This document shows, in pieces, positions 52,498 to 62,740 of a DNA stretch of 64,000 nt; the first letter of the stretch is position 1, and every line of letters starts with the position of its first letter. The stretch comes from Sulfitobacter mediterraneus (GTDB taxonomy: Bacteria > Pseudomonadota > Alphaproteobacteria > Rhodobacterales > Rhodobacteraceae): the NCBI RefSeq assembly GCF_003054325.1, contig NZ_QBKU01000004.1, positions 124,001 through 188,000 on the forward strand. Reading direction: 5' to 3'. The notes under the pieces are model-generated. The model was not told the DNA's origin, made no database searches, and saw only the letters and a list, made by a program, of their open reading frames with translations. A program made the position numbers and the translations under genes.

Positions 52498-53028
52498 ATG
52501 GCAATGTGGGTATTCGGATATGGCAGTCTGCTTTGGAACCCCGGTTTCGAGGTCGCCGAAAGCGTGATCGGCACCTTGCCGGGCTATGCGCGGTCATTCT
52601 GTATGCGCTCCATCCACCACCGCGGCACAGACGAAAACCCCGGTTTGGTTCTTGCGCTGGATGAACACCCAGACACGGCCTGCGAGGGGATCGCGCTGCG
52701 GGTTGTGCCGGGGCAGGAGGCCGAAACACTGGCGTATTTGCGCGAACGTGAACTGATTTCATCGGCTTACGTGGAAAGAACACTGACCGTTCACCTCAAT
52801 GACAATCGCGATGTTGAGGCTGTGGTCTACGTGATCGATGAGGCGCATGTGCAATATTGTGGTGGTTTGCCGCTTGAAGAACAGGCGCAGATTATCGCCA
52901 ATGCGGTGGGCGGCCGTGGGCCAAACACCGAATACCTGTACAACACCGCTGATCATCTGGCCGAGGTTGGCCTGCATGATCCGGCGCTCGAATGGCTCAA
53001 TGCGCGGGTCAAATCACTGGCAACATAA
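52498..53028 (+). CDS. chaC: Gamma-glutamylcyclotransferase ChaC
   Basis: A 176-residue enzyme cleaving glutathione (or gamma-glutamyl peptides) to 5-oxoproline and Cys-Gly. The loop FGYGSLLWNPGF at residues 5-16 and the downstream GTDENPGLVLAL and CEGIALRVV fit the ChaC family; the essential glutamate should be in RERELISSAY. AAAGGA stands 8 bases before the ATG. With gshA and gloB it belongs to glutathione turnover. Confidence 0.9.
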   Translation: MAMWVFGYGSLLWNPGFEVAESVIGTLPGYARSFCMRSIHHRGTDENPGLVLALDEHPDTACEGIALRVVPGQEAETLAYLRERELISSAYVERTLTVHLNDNRDVEAVVYVIDEAHVQYCGGLPLEEQAQIIANAVGGRGPNTEYLYNTADHLAEVGLHDPALEWLNARVKSLAT

Positions 53029-53103
53029 TTCCTTGGCATAAGGGGTAGGTTTCGGTGTAAGCTGCCGCAAGAGCAGACAAAAAGGGTCAGGAGCACAGGC
53101 CGC

Positions 53104-54309
53104 ATGTCGCAGCCAGAGCGCGAACAAAGACCGCAGTTTTCCCAACCCGTGCGTCAGATTACTCTGATGCTGGTTGTTTTGATCTTGACGGGGTTTGGTG
53201 CCACGCTGGCGCTGCCATCGGTGTTTCCGATTTTTGCTGCCAATCCCTATCTCAATGGGGTGATCATCTTTGTCTTTTTGATCGGTGTGCTGGCCTGCTT
53301 TTATCAGGTGGTGCAGCTGATGGGATCGGTCCGCTGGATCGAGAATTTCGCCTCTGACAGCCCCGATCCCGACACCGTAGCGCCGCAGCTTTTGGCGCCG
53401 TTGGCCTCGTTGTTGCGGACCCGCGGCGCCCGGATGCAGGTCAGCGCGACCTCAACCAGATCCATTCTTGATTCCGTCGCAACCCGAATTGACGAAGCGC
53501 GTGAGATCACGCGCTACATCGTTAACATGCTGATTTTCCTCGGGCTTTTGGGGACATTTTATGGCCTCGCGACTACGGTTCCAGCTGTCGTTGACACAAT
53601 CCGCAGCCTGGCCCCCGCCGAAGGCGACGGCGGCGTGGATGTGTTCACCCGGCTGATGACCGGGCTTGAGGCACAGCTGGGCGGTATGGGTGTTGCCTTT
53701 GGATCGTCACTTCTGGGTCTTGCCGGGTCCTTGGTTGTCGGGCTTCTCGAATTGTTCGCGGGACACGGTCAAAACCGGTTTTATCAAGAACTTGAAGATT
53801 GGTTGAGTTCCATCACCCGCGTCGGTTTTTCATCCGGAGAAGAGGCGGGCGGTGAGCAGCATGTGATGGCCGGTGTCGTCGATCACATGGCCGAGCAGAT
53901 GGAGCAATTGCAGCAATTGTTCGCCCGTTCTGACGGTAGCCGCGCACAAGTCGATGAAAAGATGGGCAAACTGGCCGATGCTGTTGACCGGATGACCACA
54001 CGCATGGAAGGGACCGACCCGGCCAGCGCCGCGTTGGAACGGGTGGCAGCAGGGCAAGAACGCTTGATCGCAACTCTTGAGGCTCAAGGTTCGGGCGAGG
54101 GGATCGATGCCGAAAGCCGGATGCGGCTGCGGTCGATCGACGTTCAGATGTTGCGCATTTTGGAAGAGATTTCCGCAGGTCGGCAAGAAACCATGGCCGA
54201 GCTGCGCCATGATATTTCGCTGTTGGCCAAGGCCTTGTCGTCGCCGCGCCGCAATACGGAGCCGCGCAGGCAACGTCCCAATGACCAACCCGGCGGCGGG
54301 ACGCGCTAG
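53104..54309 (+). CDS. MotA/TolQ/ExbB-like proton-channel subunit
   Basis: A 401-residue inner membrane protein. Two N-terminal helices (about 18-40 and 49-72), then a cytosolic loop, then a pair of helices (about 138-162, NMLIFLGLLGTFYGLATTVP, and 194-218, GVAFGSSLLGLAGSLVVGLL) match the MotA/ExbB channel core. A soluble C-terminal tail of about 180 residues is rich in heptads and charge (DHMAEQMEQLQQLFARSDG, QVDEKMGKLADAVDRMTTRM). It pairs with the MotB-like gene two bases downstream. The complex should use proton flow to move or remodel something in the envelope; the task is unknown. Confidence 0.88.
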   Translation: MSQPEREQRPQFSQPVRQITLMLVVLILTGFGATLALPSVFPIFAANPYLNGVIIFVFLIGVLACFYQVVQLMGSVRWIENFASDSPDPDTVAPQLLAPLASLLRTRGARMQVSATSTRSILDSVATRIDEAREITRYIVNMLIFLGLLGTFYGLATTVPAVVDTIRSLAPAEGDGGVDVFTRLMTGLEAQLGGMGVAFGSSLLGLAGSLVVGLLELFAGHGQNRFYQELEDWLSSITRVGFSSGEEAGGEQHVMAGVVDHMAEQMEQLQQLFARSDGSRAQVDEKMGKLADAVDRMTTRMEGTDPASAALERVAAGQERLIATLEAQGSGEGIDAESRMRLRSIDVQMLRILEEISAGRQETMAELRHDISLLAKALSSPRRNTEPRRQRPNDQPGGGTR

Positions 54310-54311
54310 CC

Positions 54312-56399
54312 ATGGCATTGTCCCGCAGGACAGGTGCGCGGTTTCAGGGGTCGATCTGGCCGGGATTTGTGGATGCGATGACCGGTCTTTTGCTGGTCCT
54401 GATGTTTGTTCTGACAATTTTCATGATCGTGCAATTCGTCCTGACGGAACGGATCACCGGACAAGAGACGGAATTGGATGCGCTGTCGGGCGAAGTGGCC
54501 GCATTGGCGCAGGCCTTGGGGCTGGAAGAGCGGTCAAATGCGCAATTGGAAGCGCGTCTTGGGGCTCTCAACGCATCACTGCGCGATGCGCAGGGCGAGT
54601 TGACCGAGCAATCGGCGTTGATCGCCGCGTTGACATCGGAACGGGATCAGCAGGCGGCAAACTTGCGCGAGGCGCAGAGCCAGATCACTGGTTTCGAGGC
54701 GCAGGTGGCCGCGCTTTTGACGGAGCGCGACGGCGCATTGGCACAGGTCGGCGCGTTGGAGGAACGCCAGTCAGAACTGTTGGACCAACAAGAGGTTTTG
54801 ATCGACGAACAAGAGGCACTGAACCTGGCTTTGGCTGCCAGCCGCAGCGAAATTGATGCCCAGCAAGAGGCCGCTCGTCTCGCCGCCGCACGGCGTGAGG
54901 CACTCGATGCGTTGGTCGCAGATCTGAGGGCCCGAAATGCGGAGGCGCAAGATCAAGTGACCGCGCTGCAAGGGCAAATTGCGGAAACGACCCAAGCCTT
55001 GTCCGACGAAGAGGCCGCAAAATTGGCCGAAGCTGCGGCAGCGGAGGCATTGAGAGCCAAGTTGCAGGATGCAGATGCGGAGCTGACGGCGATGACGCTG
55101 GCGCTGGAGGCCAAACGCAAAGAAGCGGAAGAAACGCTGACATTGCTGGCGGCGGCACGGGCGTCGCAATCAGATCTGGATGATCAGTTGATCAAGGCGT
55201 TGATCAGTCTGCAAGCGGCGGAAACTGCGGCAAAGGTTGGCGTGGATGCGCAGGCAGAGGTTGGCCGGCTTCAGGGGGAGTTGACCGTTCTGCGGGCCGA
55301 ACTGGATCGGGCACGGACCGCCGGGGCGGATACCGCGCAATCGCTCACAGCTGAGGGAGACGCGTTGCGAGCGGATCTTGCGACCGCGCAGGGGCAGATT
55401 GCACAGTTGGAACAAGACCTTGAAACCAGTCGCGCCAATCTGAGCGCCGACCGCGATGCGCTGCGGGACGAACTGGCGCAGGCCCGGCTGGATATCGCTG
55501 TGTTGGAACAGGCGCTGGACGACAATCAAACGGTTCTTGAGACCGACCGAGCGGCGCTTCGCGCGCAATTGGCCGAGGCTCTGGCGGCCAAAATTGCGGC
55601 GCAGACCTTGGCCCAAGACAACAGCACCGATGCGCAGAAACAGGCGGCTTTGGTCAGTGCGGCGCAGGCAGCCCTGGCAAAAGAAAAGCAGATCAGCAGC
55701 GAGGCGCAACGCCAGACGGAGCTGTTAAATCAACAGGTTGCGGCCTTGCGCACACAGCTTGGCGATCTGCGTGCCTTGCTGGATGACGCTGAATTGCGCG
55801 ATTCTGCAAAGACCTTGCAACTGGAATCGCTGGGTTCAGACTTGAACACCGCCCTGGCCCGTGTGGCCGCAGAAGAAAGCCGCCGTGCTGCCCTAGAAGC
55901 GGCAGAGCGTGCGCGGCTTGAAGAGAAAGCCAAAGATCTTGAGCAGTACCGGTCCGAGTTTTTCGGGCGTCTGCGTGATGTGCTGGGCAATCAAGATGGG
56001 GTTCGGATCGAAGGGGACCGGTTTGTGTTCTCGTCCGAGGTTTTGTTCCCGCCCGGCGGCGCGATTTTATCCGACGACGGGCAAGCCGAGATCGCAAAAG
56101 TGGCGCGGATACTGCAATCGGTTGCGGATGATATTCCGCCTGAAATTGACTGGGTGATCCGCGTGGACGGGCACACTGACAACGTGCCGTTGTCGGGGCT
56201 GGGCGAATTTGCGGACAATTGGGAATTGAGCCAGGCGCGGGCGCTGTCGGTGGTCAAATACATGATCTCGGCCTTGGGCATTGCGCCGGATCGGTTGGCC
56301 GCCAATGGCTTTGGCCAGTATCAGCCTGTCGCTGCGGGTGACAGTGAGGACGCTCTGGCGCAGAACCGCCGGATCGAGCTGAAGTTTACGGAAAAGTAA
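54312..56399 (+). CDS. MotB/OmpA-like subunit with a very long coiled coil
   Basis: A 695-residue protein. A single helix with the channel aspartate, PGFVDAMTGLLLVLMFVLTI (about residues 16-35), is followed by about 500 residues of nearly unbroken Ala/Glu/Gln/Leu/Arg heptads (about 45-545) and then an OmpA/MotB peptidoglycan-binding domain (about 553-695) with IRVDGHTDNVPLSGLG and LAQNRRIELKF. MotB proteins normally have a short linker between helix and OmpA domain. The gene starts 2 bases after its MotA-like partner. It is the most unusual architecture of the window. Confidence 0.9.
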   Translation: MALSRRTGARFQGSIWPGFVDAMTGLLLVLMFVLTIFMIVQFVLTERITGQETELDALSGEVAALAQALGLEERSNAQLEARLGALNASLRDAQGELTEQSALIAALTSERDQQAANLREAQSQITGFEAQVAALLTERDGALAQVGALEERQSELLDQQEVLIDEQEALNLALAASRSEIDAQQEAARLAAARREALDALVADLRARNAEAQDQVTALQGQIAETTQALSDEEAAKLAEAAAAEALRAKLQDADAELTAMTLALEAKRKEAEETLTLLAAARASQSDLDDQLIKALISLQAAETAAKVGVDAQAEVGRLQGELTVLRAELDRARTAGADTAQSLTAEGDALRADLATAQGQIAQLEQDLETSRANLSADRDALRDELAQARLDIAVLEQALDDNQTVLETDRAALRAQLAEALAAKIAAQTLAQDNSTDAQKQAALVSAAQAALAKEKQISSEAQRQTELLNQQVAALRTQLGDLRALLDDAELRDSAKTLQLESLGSDLNTALARVAAEESRRAALEAAERARLEEKAKDLEQYRSEFFGRLRDVLGNQDGVRIEGDRFVFSSEVLFPPGGAILSDDGQAEIAKVARILQSVADDIPPEIDWVIRVDGHTDNVPLSGLGEFADNWELSQARALSVVKYMISALGIAPDRLAANGFGQYQPVAAGDSEDALAQNRRIELKFTEK

Positions 56400-56403
56400 C
56401 GCA

Positions 56404-57372
56404 TTAATCTGCGATGGTGGCGGTCCAACTGTGGCTGCTGATCTCTGCGCCGCCCCGGATGAGGGCCGCCCGGCCCGAATAGTCGCCGGATGGCCAAGGG
56501 GCGCGGCGGCGTTTCTGTCCGATAGCGCGGAAGGCTTGGGCTTTTGCTTTGTCAAAGTTATGCCGTTTTGACAGGCGCAGGCCCTTTGGACCAGTGATGG
56601 AGATGTCTAGAATATCGCCTTTACGAAAGCCGAAGCCGAAAGAGAACGCCACGATATTGGCCGATTTCGCAGAGAGCCCGGTGTTGGCTGCTCCCGCTTT
56701 GACTTCTGCATAATCAGGCACTTGATCGGCAAACCCAGACAAGAGCAACCCGCCCGCGCGATAGGGTGGCGGATCACGCCAGAGGGTTTGTGATGGCGTT
56801 TCTGAGCAAGAGGTTTTTCCACTTGGTACAAATGGATCAACCGGCTTGCCATCTTTGCGCACCGAGAGGTGCAGATGCGGAAAGGCCGCACGCCCTGACA
56901 TCCCGACCTGTCCAAGAGGGGTGCCAGCGGTGATCTGGTTGCCCTTTTCCACGGTCAGCGATCCGCGTCTGAGATGGCAATATTGGGTTTCCCAACCGCC
57001 CTCATGGCGCAGCACCACACCGTTGCCGCATTCCCGGCCTTTCACCTTTTGGGCATTGGCCTGCGAATAGACCTCATCTGCCATGCCATCGCGCAGCCCG
57101 ACCACCACACCAGTGGCCGCTGCCAAAACGGGCACGCCCTGTTGCATCATGGCGAGGTGCGGCAGGGCAAAATCGGTGCCTTTGTGGCCATCATAGCTGA
57201 GCCCGGCGCAGCGGTAATCTTGCGCGGTGTTGCTTGGGTCGTGGTCAACATATTGCTGGATATAGCAGGTCTGCCCAAGATCGCAGTCAATTGGCAGATC
57301 CAAAAGAAACCCCTCCGCCAGTACAGGACCGGCGAAGGGGATCAGCAGGGCCAACAGGCCCCGCAACATCAT
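56404..57372 (-). CDS. M23 (LytM) family metallopeptidase
   Basis: A 322-residue exported peptidase. A signal peptide (1-19, ending PVLAE) precedes a LytM domain with the zinc and catalytic residues in SYDGHKGTDFALP (His, Asp), TQYCHLRRGSL (His) and AAFPHLHLSVRKDG (His). It should cut peptidoglycan cross-links, or activate amidases if degenerate. A C-terminal domain of about 120 residues of unknown type follows. The start overlaps the clpA stop (ATGA), and the gene is convergent with the MotB-like gene across a 4-base gap. Confidence 0.9.
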   Translation of the reverse strand: MMLRGLLALLIPFAGPVLAEGFLLDLPIDCDLGQTCYIQQYVDHDPSNTAQDYRCAGLSYDGHKGTDFALPHLAMMQQGVPVLAAATGVVVGLRDGMADEVYSQANAQKVKGRECGNGVVLRHEGGWETQYCHLRRGSLTVEKGNQITAGTPLGQVGMSGRAAFPHLHLSVRKDGKPVDPFVPSGKTSCSETPSQTLWRDPPPYRAGGLLLSGFADQVPDYAEVKAGAANTGLSAKSANIVAFSFGFGFRKGDILDISITGPKGLRLSKRHNFDKAKAQAFRAIGQKRRRAPWPSGDYSGRAALIRGGAEISSHSWTATIAD

Positions 57373-59690
57373 TCCGCAGTCAAAAGCGGTGGTTTGTCGC
57401 CAGAGATCCGCGGCTTTTCAAGGCCGAGAATGGTCAGGTCCAGCTCACCTTTTTTCACGCCGACCTTCACAACACCGCCCTTGGCGAGCGAACCAAACAG
57501 AAGTTCTTCTGCCAAAGGTTTTTTGATGTGTTCCTGGATCACGCGGCCCAGAGGACGGGCGCCCATTTTGTCATCATACCCTTTGTCGGCTAGCCATTCG
57601 GCGGCTTTCTTGCTGAGTTCGATGGTCACGTTGCGGTCCATCAACTGTGCTTCGAGTTGCAGTACAAATTTCTCGACCACGCGCAGGATCACTTCTTTGG
57701 GCAATGCGCCAAAACTGATCACGGCATCCAGACGGTTTCGGAATTCCGGCGTGAAGGTCCGTTCAATCGCGGCGGTATCTTCACCCGTGCGGCGATCCCG
57801 GCCAAAGCCAACGGCCTCTTTTGCCTGTTCGGCGGCACCTGCGTTAGAGGTCATGATCAGCACCACATTGCGGAAATCAACGGTGCGTCCGTTGTGATCC
57901 GTCAGGCGGCCATTATCCATCACCTGCAACAGGATATTGTAGACATCAGGGTGCGCTTTCTCCATCTCGTCGAGGAGCAGAACGCAATGCGGATGCTGGT
58001 CAACGCCGTCGGTCAACAACCCGCCTTGATCAAAGCCAACATAACCCGGAGGCGCACCAATCAGGCGCGAAACGGCGTGTTTTTCCATGTATTCCGACAT
58101 GTCAAAGCGCAACAGTTCCACACCCAACGTATCGGCCAGCTGTTTGGCAACCTCGGTTTTGCCGACACCGGTTGGTCCGGCGAATAGATAGTTGCCGATA
58201 GGTTTTTCCGGTTCGCGCAGGCCCGCCCGCGCCAGTTTAATGGCGGAGGAAAGTGCTTCGATTGCCGTATCTTGACCAAAGACCACCCGCTTGAGCGAGG
58301 TTTCGAGGTCTTTGAGCACAATCACATCGTCTTTGGAGACGTTTTTGGGCGGGATGCGGGCGATCTTGGCCACAACGGCCTCAACCTCTTTGGTGCCGAT
58401 GGTCTTGCGACGTTTGGAGGCAACAACCAGATGTTGCGCCGCGCCAGCCTCGTCGATCACGTCAATCGCGCTGTCGGGCAGCTTGCGGTCGTTGATGTAG
58501 CGATGCGCCAGTTCAACGGAGGTTTTGATCGCGTCCGAGGTGTATTTGACCGAATGGTGATCCTCGAAATACGGCTTCAGTCCGCGCAGGATTTTCACCG
58601 CATCTTCGACGGAGGGTTCATTCACATCAATCTTCTGGAACCGGCGCGACAAGGCGCGGTCCTTTTCAAAATGCTGACGGAACTCCTTGTAGGTGGTGGA
58701 GCCCATGGTGCGCAGCTTGCCGCCCTGCAACGCAGGTTTCAGCAAGTTGGAGGCATCCATAGCCCCGCCAGAGGTCGCGCCAGCACCAATTACGGTGTGA
58801 ATCTCGTCGATGAACAGAACAGCGTCTTTATGCTCTTCCAACTCGGTCACAACCGCCTTGAGCCGTTCCTCAAAATCACCGCGGTAGCGGGTGCCAGCCA
58901 GCAATGCGCCCATATCGAGCGAATAGATGGTGGTGTTTTCCAGAACTTCCGGCGTTTCGCCGGCGACGATCTTGCGAGCCAGCCCTTCGGCTATGGCTGT
59001 TTTGCCAACGCCAGGATCACCCACCAGTAGCGGGTTGTTCTTGCGGCGGCGGCACAGCACCTGAATGCAGCGTTCGACCTCGTCAGAACGGCCAATCAGC
59101 GGATCAACATCGCCATCGCGGGATTTGGCGTTCAGATCCACGCAATATTTGGCCAGCGCCGATTCTTTTTTCTCACCCTCGGTGACGCCCTGCGGCTCTT
59201 CCTCGTGTTCGGGGGCGCCGGACAGGGGGCGTGCCTCGCCATAGGCGGGGTCTTTTGCAACGCCATGAGCGATGTAATTGACCGCGTCATATCGGGTCAT
59301 TTCCTGTTCCTGCAGGAAATAGGCGGCATTGCTTTCGCGTTCGGCAAAGATCGCAACCAAAACATTGGCGCCGGTCACTTCGGTCCGGCCAGAAGATTGC
59401 ACATGGATCGCGGCGCGTTGGATCACCCGTTGGAATGCGGCAGTAGGCACCGCCTCGGAGCCATCCACATCGGTGACAAGGTTGCTGAGATCCTCATCGA
59501 CAAATTCGTTCAAGGTGTCGCGCAATTCATCCGTATCAACGGAGCAGGCTTTCATCACCTGCGCGGCATCGGGTTCATCAATCAATGCCAACAGCAGGTG
59601 TTCCAGCGTGGCAAATTCATGGCGGCGGGCATTGGCCAGCGCAAGGGCTGCGTGGATTGCCTGCTCAAGTGTAGTCGAGAATGAAGGCAC
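57369..59690 (-). CDS. clpA: ATP-dependent Clp protease ATP-binding subunit ClpA
   Basis: A 773-residue AAA+ unfoldase that feeds substrates to ClpP. It has the N-domain ([20 protein letters not shown]), a first ATPase with [15 protein letters not shown] and [10 protein letters not shown], and a second with [17 protein letters not shown] and [17 protein letters not shown] tripeptide region before the C-terminal part may be the ClpP-contact loop. The start is a GTG at 59690 ([10 protein letters not shown]), preceded by AGGAG about 8 bases upstream, rather than an in-frame ATG further up. No clpS gene lies just upstream. Confidence 0.96.
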   Translation of the reverse strand: MPSFSTTLEQAIHAALALANARRHEFATLEHLLLALIDEPDAAQVMKACSVDTDELRDTLNEFVDEDLSNLVTDVDGSEAVPTAAFQRVIQRAAIHVQSSGRTEVTGANVLVAIFAERESNAAYFLQEQEMTRYDAVNYIAHGVAKDPAYGEARPLSGAPEHEEEPQGVTEGEKKESALAKYCVDLNAKSRDGDVDPLIGRSDEVERCIQVLCRRRKNNPLLVGDPGVGKTAIAEGLARKIVAGETPEVLENTTIYSLDMGALLAGTRYRGDFEERLKAVVTELEEHKDAVLFIDEIHTVIGAGATSGGAMDASNLLKPALQGGKLRTMGSTTYKEFRQHFEKDRALSRRFQKIDVNEPSVEDAVKILRGLKPYFEDHHSVKYTSDAIKTSVELAHRYINDRKLPDSAIDVIDEAGAAQHLVVASKRRKTIGTKEVEAVVAKIARIPPKNVSKDDVIVLKDLETSLKRVVFGQDTAIEALSSAIKLARAGLREPEKPIGNYLFAGPTGVGKTEVAKQLADTLGVELLRFDMSEYMEKHAVSRLIGAPPGYVGFDQGGLLTDGVDQHPHCVLLLDEMEKAHPDVYNILLQVMDNGRLTDHNGRTVDFRNVVLIMTSNAGAAEQAKEAVGFGRDRRTGEDTAAIERTFTPEFRNRLDAVISFGALPKEVILRVVEKFVLQLEAQLMDRNVTIELSKKAAEWLADKGYDDKMGARPLGRVIQEHIKKPLAEELLFGSLAKGGVVKVGVKKGELDLTILGLEKPRISGDKPPLLTAE

Positions 59691-59865
59691 GGGCGTGCTC
59701 CTTTTCGATCGGGGCCGGCGGAGTTCTGTGGGATAACAGACCCCCGGTCCGACCATGGCCTCATAGTATTAGAGTTTGGTTGATCGTGGCCGGTCTTCAA
59801 GCGTTTTCTTGAAAAAGACGCTCACTTTTGCCGTGATCGGTGCGTTTTGGCCATTTATGCTGGGT

Positions 59866-60633
59866 TTAAAAACTGTCTTTGCGTTTGCGAATTTCCGTAA
59901 AAACAGCAGCATCTGTGGCGTCCTGCATCCCTAGGGTTGCGCGAATGCCGGGATCGGCGGGGCGCAAAAAGGGATTGGTTTCAAGCTCGGTTGAAAGTTT
60001 CGAGGGAACAGTCGGCAACCCCTTGTCGCGGGCCGCCTGAATGTCGGTTGATCTAGATATAAGGGCTGCATTGGCGGGATCAACCGTGAGCGCGAATTTC
60101 GCGTTCGAGGCCGTGTATTCATGGCCCGAACAGATGGTTGTGTCGGCGGGCAGGGCCATCAGCTTTTGCATGCTGTCCCACATTTGCTCTGGTGTCCCCT
60201 CGAACAGGCGACCGCAGCCAAGCGCCATCAGGCTGTCGGCGGTAAAGGCAAGGGACGCTTTTGGCACATATAGGGCGATATGGCCGATGGTATGGCCAGA
60301 GACATCCAGCACCTGCGCCTCCAATGCGCCCAAGGATACGGCATCACCTTCTGACACGGCCTGATCCAGTTTCGGCAGGCGGTGTGCGTCCGCCTTGCCG
60401 CCGACCACCTTGGCCGGATGCAGGGCCAGCAGATCCGGCAACCCGTCGATGTGATCCCAGTGGTGGTGGGTCAGCCAGACCTGCGTTGCAGACCAGCCGC
60501 GGTTTTCCAACTCCTTCAGGATCGGCCCCGCTTCGGGCACGTCAATGACGGCCACTTCGCCGCTGTCATGGTCGCGCAACAGATAGGCGTAATTGTCGGA
60601 CAGGCAGGGGATCGTGATCAGATCATAGGGCAT
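59866..60633 (-). CDS. gloB: Hydroxyacylglutathione hydrolase (glyoxalase II)
   Basis: A 255-residue MBL-fold enzyme hydrolysing S-lactoylglutathione in methylglyoxal detoxification. The dinuclear metal motif [12 protein letters not shown] (about residues 53-64), [39 protein letters not shown] and the C-terminal ETNPFLR are standard. It starts [18 protein letters not shown]. Divergent from the methyltransferase gene at 60.7 kb. It is upstream of clpA on the same strand, with a 175-base gap containing no gene. Confidence 0.95.
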   Translation of the reverse strand: MPYDLITIPCLSDNYAYLLRDHDSGEVAVIDVPEAGPILKELENRGWSATQVWLTHHHWDHIDGLPDLLALHPAKVVGGKADAHRLPKLDQAVSEGDAVSLGALEAQVLDVSGHTIGHIALYVPKASLAFTADSLMALGCGRLFEGTPEQMWDSMQKLMALPADTTICSGHEYTASNAKFALTVDPANAALISRSTDIQAARDKGLPTVPSKLSTELETNPFLRPADPGIRATLGMQDATDAAVFTEIRKRKDSF

Positions 60634-60694
60634 GGCGTTTACCTCGGTGGTGCGTAATATGAAGACAGAGTGTCATTCACCAAGGCGGGCTGCA

Positions 60695-61441
60695 ATGCAT
60701 CTTGATGTGCAAGATTTGCGGAATTTCTATTATCGCAGCGCGCTGGGCCGTGCGGCGCAGAAAAGTATGCGCAACCGGCTGTTGGAATTCTGGCCCGAAG
60801 CAAAGGGGCAGACGGTGGTCGGCTTTGGCTTTGCCGCGCCCTTGTTGCGGCCCTATCTGAAAGACGCGCGGCGGGTGATTACTCTGATGCCAGGGCCGCA
60901 GGGGGTGATGCCCTGGCCAGCCGGAATGCCCAACACGTCGGTTCTGACCGAAGAAACGCTTTGGCCGATTGAGACCGGACATGTGGACAAGCTGGTGCTG
61001 CTGCATGGCCTTGAGACGTCGGAACGGCCCAGTGATCTGCTTGAGGAATGCTGGCGGGTGCTGGGGCCGGGGGGCAGGGCGCTGTTTATTGTGCCAAACC
61101 GTGCCGGGCTTTGGGCGCGGCGGGACCGAACGCCGTTTGGCTATGGACGGCCCTATTCGCCCGGCCAGCTTGAGACCCAGTTGCGCAAACATCAGTTTTT
61201 GCCAGAGCGGCACATGGGCGCCTTGTTCCAGTTTCCATCGCAGCAACGGGTTTGGATGAAATCGGCTGGATTGTTTGAGAAAATCGGTCGGCATATGCCC
61301 ACGATGATGGCAGGCGGCGCCTTTATGGTCGAAGCGACCAAACTGGTGTACCCGCCCAAAGGCAAAGTTGAGCGGCGCACGGCGCGGCGGGCGATTGAAG
61401 TGCTTGAAGGGATGGCCGAACCGACGGCCAAGCCGGTTTAG
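60695..61441 (+). CDS. SAM-dependent methyltransferase-like protein
   Basis: A 248-residue class I methyltransferase-like protein. It starts [20 protein letters not shown]; the cofactor loop is weak ([15 protein letters not shown] in place of a GxGxG loop), followed by [20 protein letters not shown] and [19 protein letters not shown], which is a typical methyltransferase motif. The ATG at 60695 is chosen; one at 60659 is possible. It is common next to gloB in this order. Its substrate is unknown. Confidence 0.82.
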   Translation: MHLDVQDLRNFYYRSALGRAAQKSMRNRLLEFWPEAKGQTVVGFGFAAPLLRPYLKDARRVITLMPGPQGVMPWPAGMPNTSVLTEETLWPIETGHVDKLVLLHGLETSERPSDLLEECWRVLGPGGRALFIVPNRAGLWARRDRTPFGYGRPYSPGQLETQLRKHQFLPERHMGALFQFPSQQRVWMKSAGLFEKIGRHMPTMMAGGAFMVEATKLVYPPKGKVERRTARRAIEVLEGMAEPTAKPV

Positions 61442-61527
61442 ACCCACCCCGACATTGATCTGGCGCAAAGAAACCCCGCCACTGGCATGCCATGGTTCAG
61501 TCAAACACTGAACCAAAGGGGATAGCG

Positions 61528-61845
61528 ATGTTACAGATCAGTCAGCGCAAAGTGGCGCAGATCATTCTTTACGGACATGAGATCGAACGCGGCGAAGCAG
61601 AGCTGCGCGGATTTCTTGAAACGCTCAACGACGAAGAACTGCACAGCCTTGTCGCAGTGATGTGGATCGGGCGCGGGAGTTTTGAGGCCGACGATCTGGC
61701 CGAGGCAATGGCCACCGCCGAACGGGAGGCCAGCATTCCGACACCAGATTACCTTTTGGGCTCTCCGCACTTTTGTGACCACTTGGAAAGTGGGATGGAG
61801 GCCTTAGGCTTGTCTGTCGCTGACGCAGAAGAAGATTTGCTGTAA
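61528..61845 (+). CDS. DUF3775-family protein
   Basis: A 105-residue helical, acidic protein of the DUF3775 type (MLQISQRKVAQIILYGHEIE, SLVAVMWIGRGSFEADDL, ATAEREASIPTPDYLLGSP). Function unknown. AAGGGG lies about 8 bases before the ATG at 61528. It is followed by the 334-base region upstream of the atp operon. Confidence 0.8.
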   Translation: MLQISQRKVAQIILYGHEIERGEAELRGFLETLNDEELHSLVAVMWIGRGSFEADDLAEAMATAEREASIPTPDYLLGSPHFCDHLESGMEALGLSVADAEEDLL

Positions 61846-62179
61846 CCCAAACGGGAAATGCGCGGTCTGTCCGATATGGTCTGGATGCGCCGCAATCAGA
61901 CCAACACGCCGCAGATTGCGGGTGTAAGAATCGCGCAACGTAGCTATTTTTAAGCAACATTGAGGGATTTGCAGGTGGACAAAGCGCCGCATGTGCCGCT
62001 GACCCCTTAAAATAAAGCGATAGGGACTCTTCGTCGGGGCGTGATACAGTGTTGCGGGGCGGAACCCTGTCTGCTACATCGCCCCTGATTTAGACGTCTT
62101 GAACCGTTTCAAGCCGCGCCAACACTCCGGTGACGCGACTTCCTTCGCATACCGGAACTGACTGTATGAGAGGATGGAC
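61846..62179 (+). other. Upstream region of the atp operon
   Basis: A 334-base stretch with no gene I can support. It contains GGGGCG (62056-62061) and CGCCCC (62080-62085), which could close an 18-base loop, and an AT-richer segment (TTAAAATAAAG) at about 62006-62016 that might hold a -10 region. I cannot place the promoter with confidence. Confidence 0.4.
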
Positions 62180-62740
62180 GTGTCCGAAACAGCATCAATT
62201 TCCACCGGCATTGCGCAACGCTATGCAGCTGCCGTTTACGATCTGGCGAAAGAGACCAAAAAGGTCAAAGCCATTGAGACAGATCTTGAAGGTCTGTCTG
62301 CGGCACTGGCAGACAGCGAAGACTTTCGCAATCTGATCCATTCCCCGATCTACAGCCGCGATGAACAGGCAAATGCCGTTTCTGCGCTGGCCAAGAAAAT
62401 GAAACTGTCGCCAATGATGGGCAACACGCTGGCGCTGATGGCGCAAAAGCGTCGCCTGTTTGTTTTGCCGCAGTTGGTCAAGACTTTGCGCGACCTGATC
62501 GCCGCCGACAAAGGCGAGATCACCGCAGAGGTTACATCGGCCAAAGCGCTGACCAAGACACAATCAGACAAACTTGCCAAATCGCTCAAGGCGACCACAG
62601 GCAAAACCGTAACGCTCCAAACGACCGTGGATGAAACCCTCATCGGCGGTCTTGTCGTCAAAGTGGGCTCCAAGATGATCGATACCTCGATCCGCTCGAA
62701 GCTCAATTCCCTACAGAATGCAATGAAAGAGGTCGGATAA
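62180..62740 (+). CDS. atpH: ATP synthase delta subunit
   Basis: A 186-residue stalk subunit (OSCP-type) that holds F1 to the peripheral stalk. It reads SETASISTGIAQRYAAAVYD, then LIHSPIYSRDEQANAVSALA, LVKTLRDLIAADKGEI, and VDETLIGGLVVKVGSKMIDT near the end. The start is taken as the GTG at 62180, because GAGAGGA lies 6 bases before it, whereas the in-frame ATG at 62174 would sit inside that ribosome site. It is directly joined to atpA (stop and start abut). Confidence 0.95.
   Translation: MSETASISTGIAQRYAAAVYDLAKETKKVKAIETDLEGLSAALADSEDFRNLIHSPIYSRDEQANAVSALAKKMKLSPMMGNTLALMAQKRRLFVLPQLVKTLRDLIAADKGEITAEVTSAKALTKTQSDKLAKSLKATTGKTVTLQTTVDETLIGGLVVKVGSKMIDTSIRSKLNSLQNAMKEVG

Noticed and set aside
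53104..56399. Possible Zorya-type anti-phage system (ZorA/ZorB)
   Set aside because: ZorA and ZorB are MotA/MotB-like, but here the long coiled coil is in the B subunit and not in the A tail, and no ZorC, ZorD or ZorE gene is adjacent. The neighbours are an M23 peptidase, clpA and chaC.
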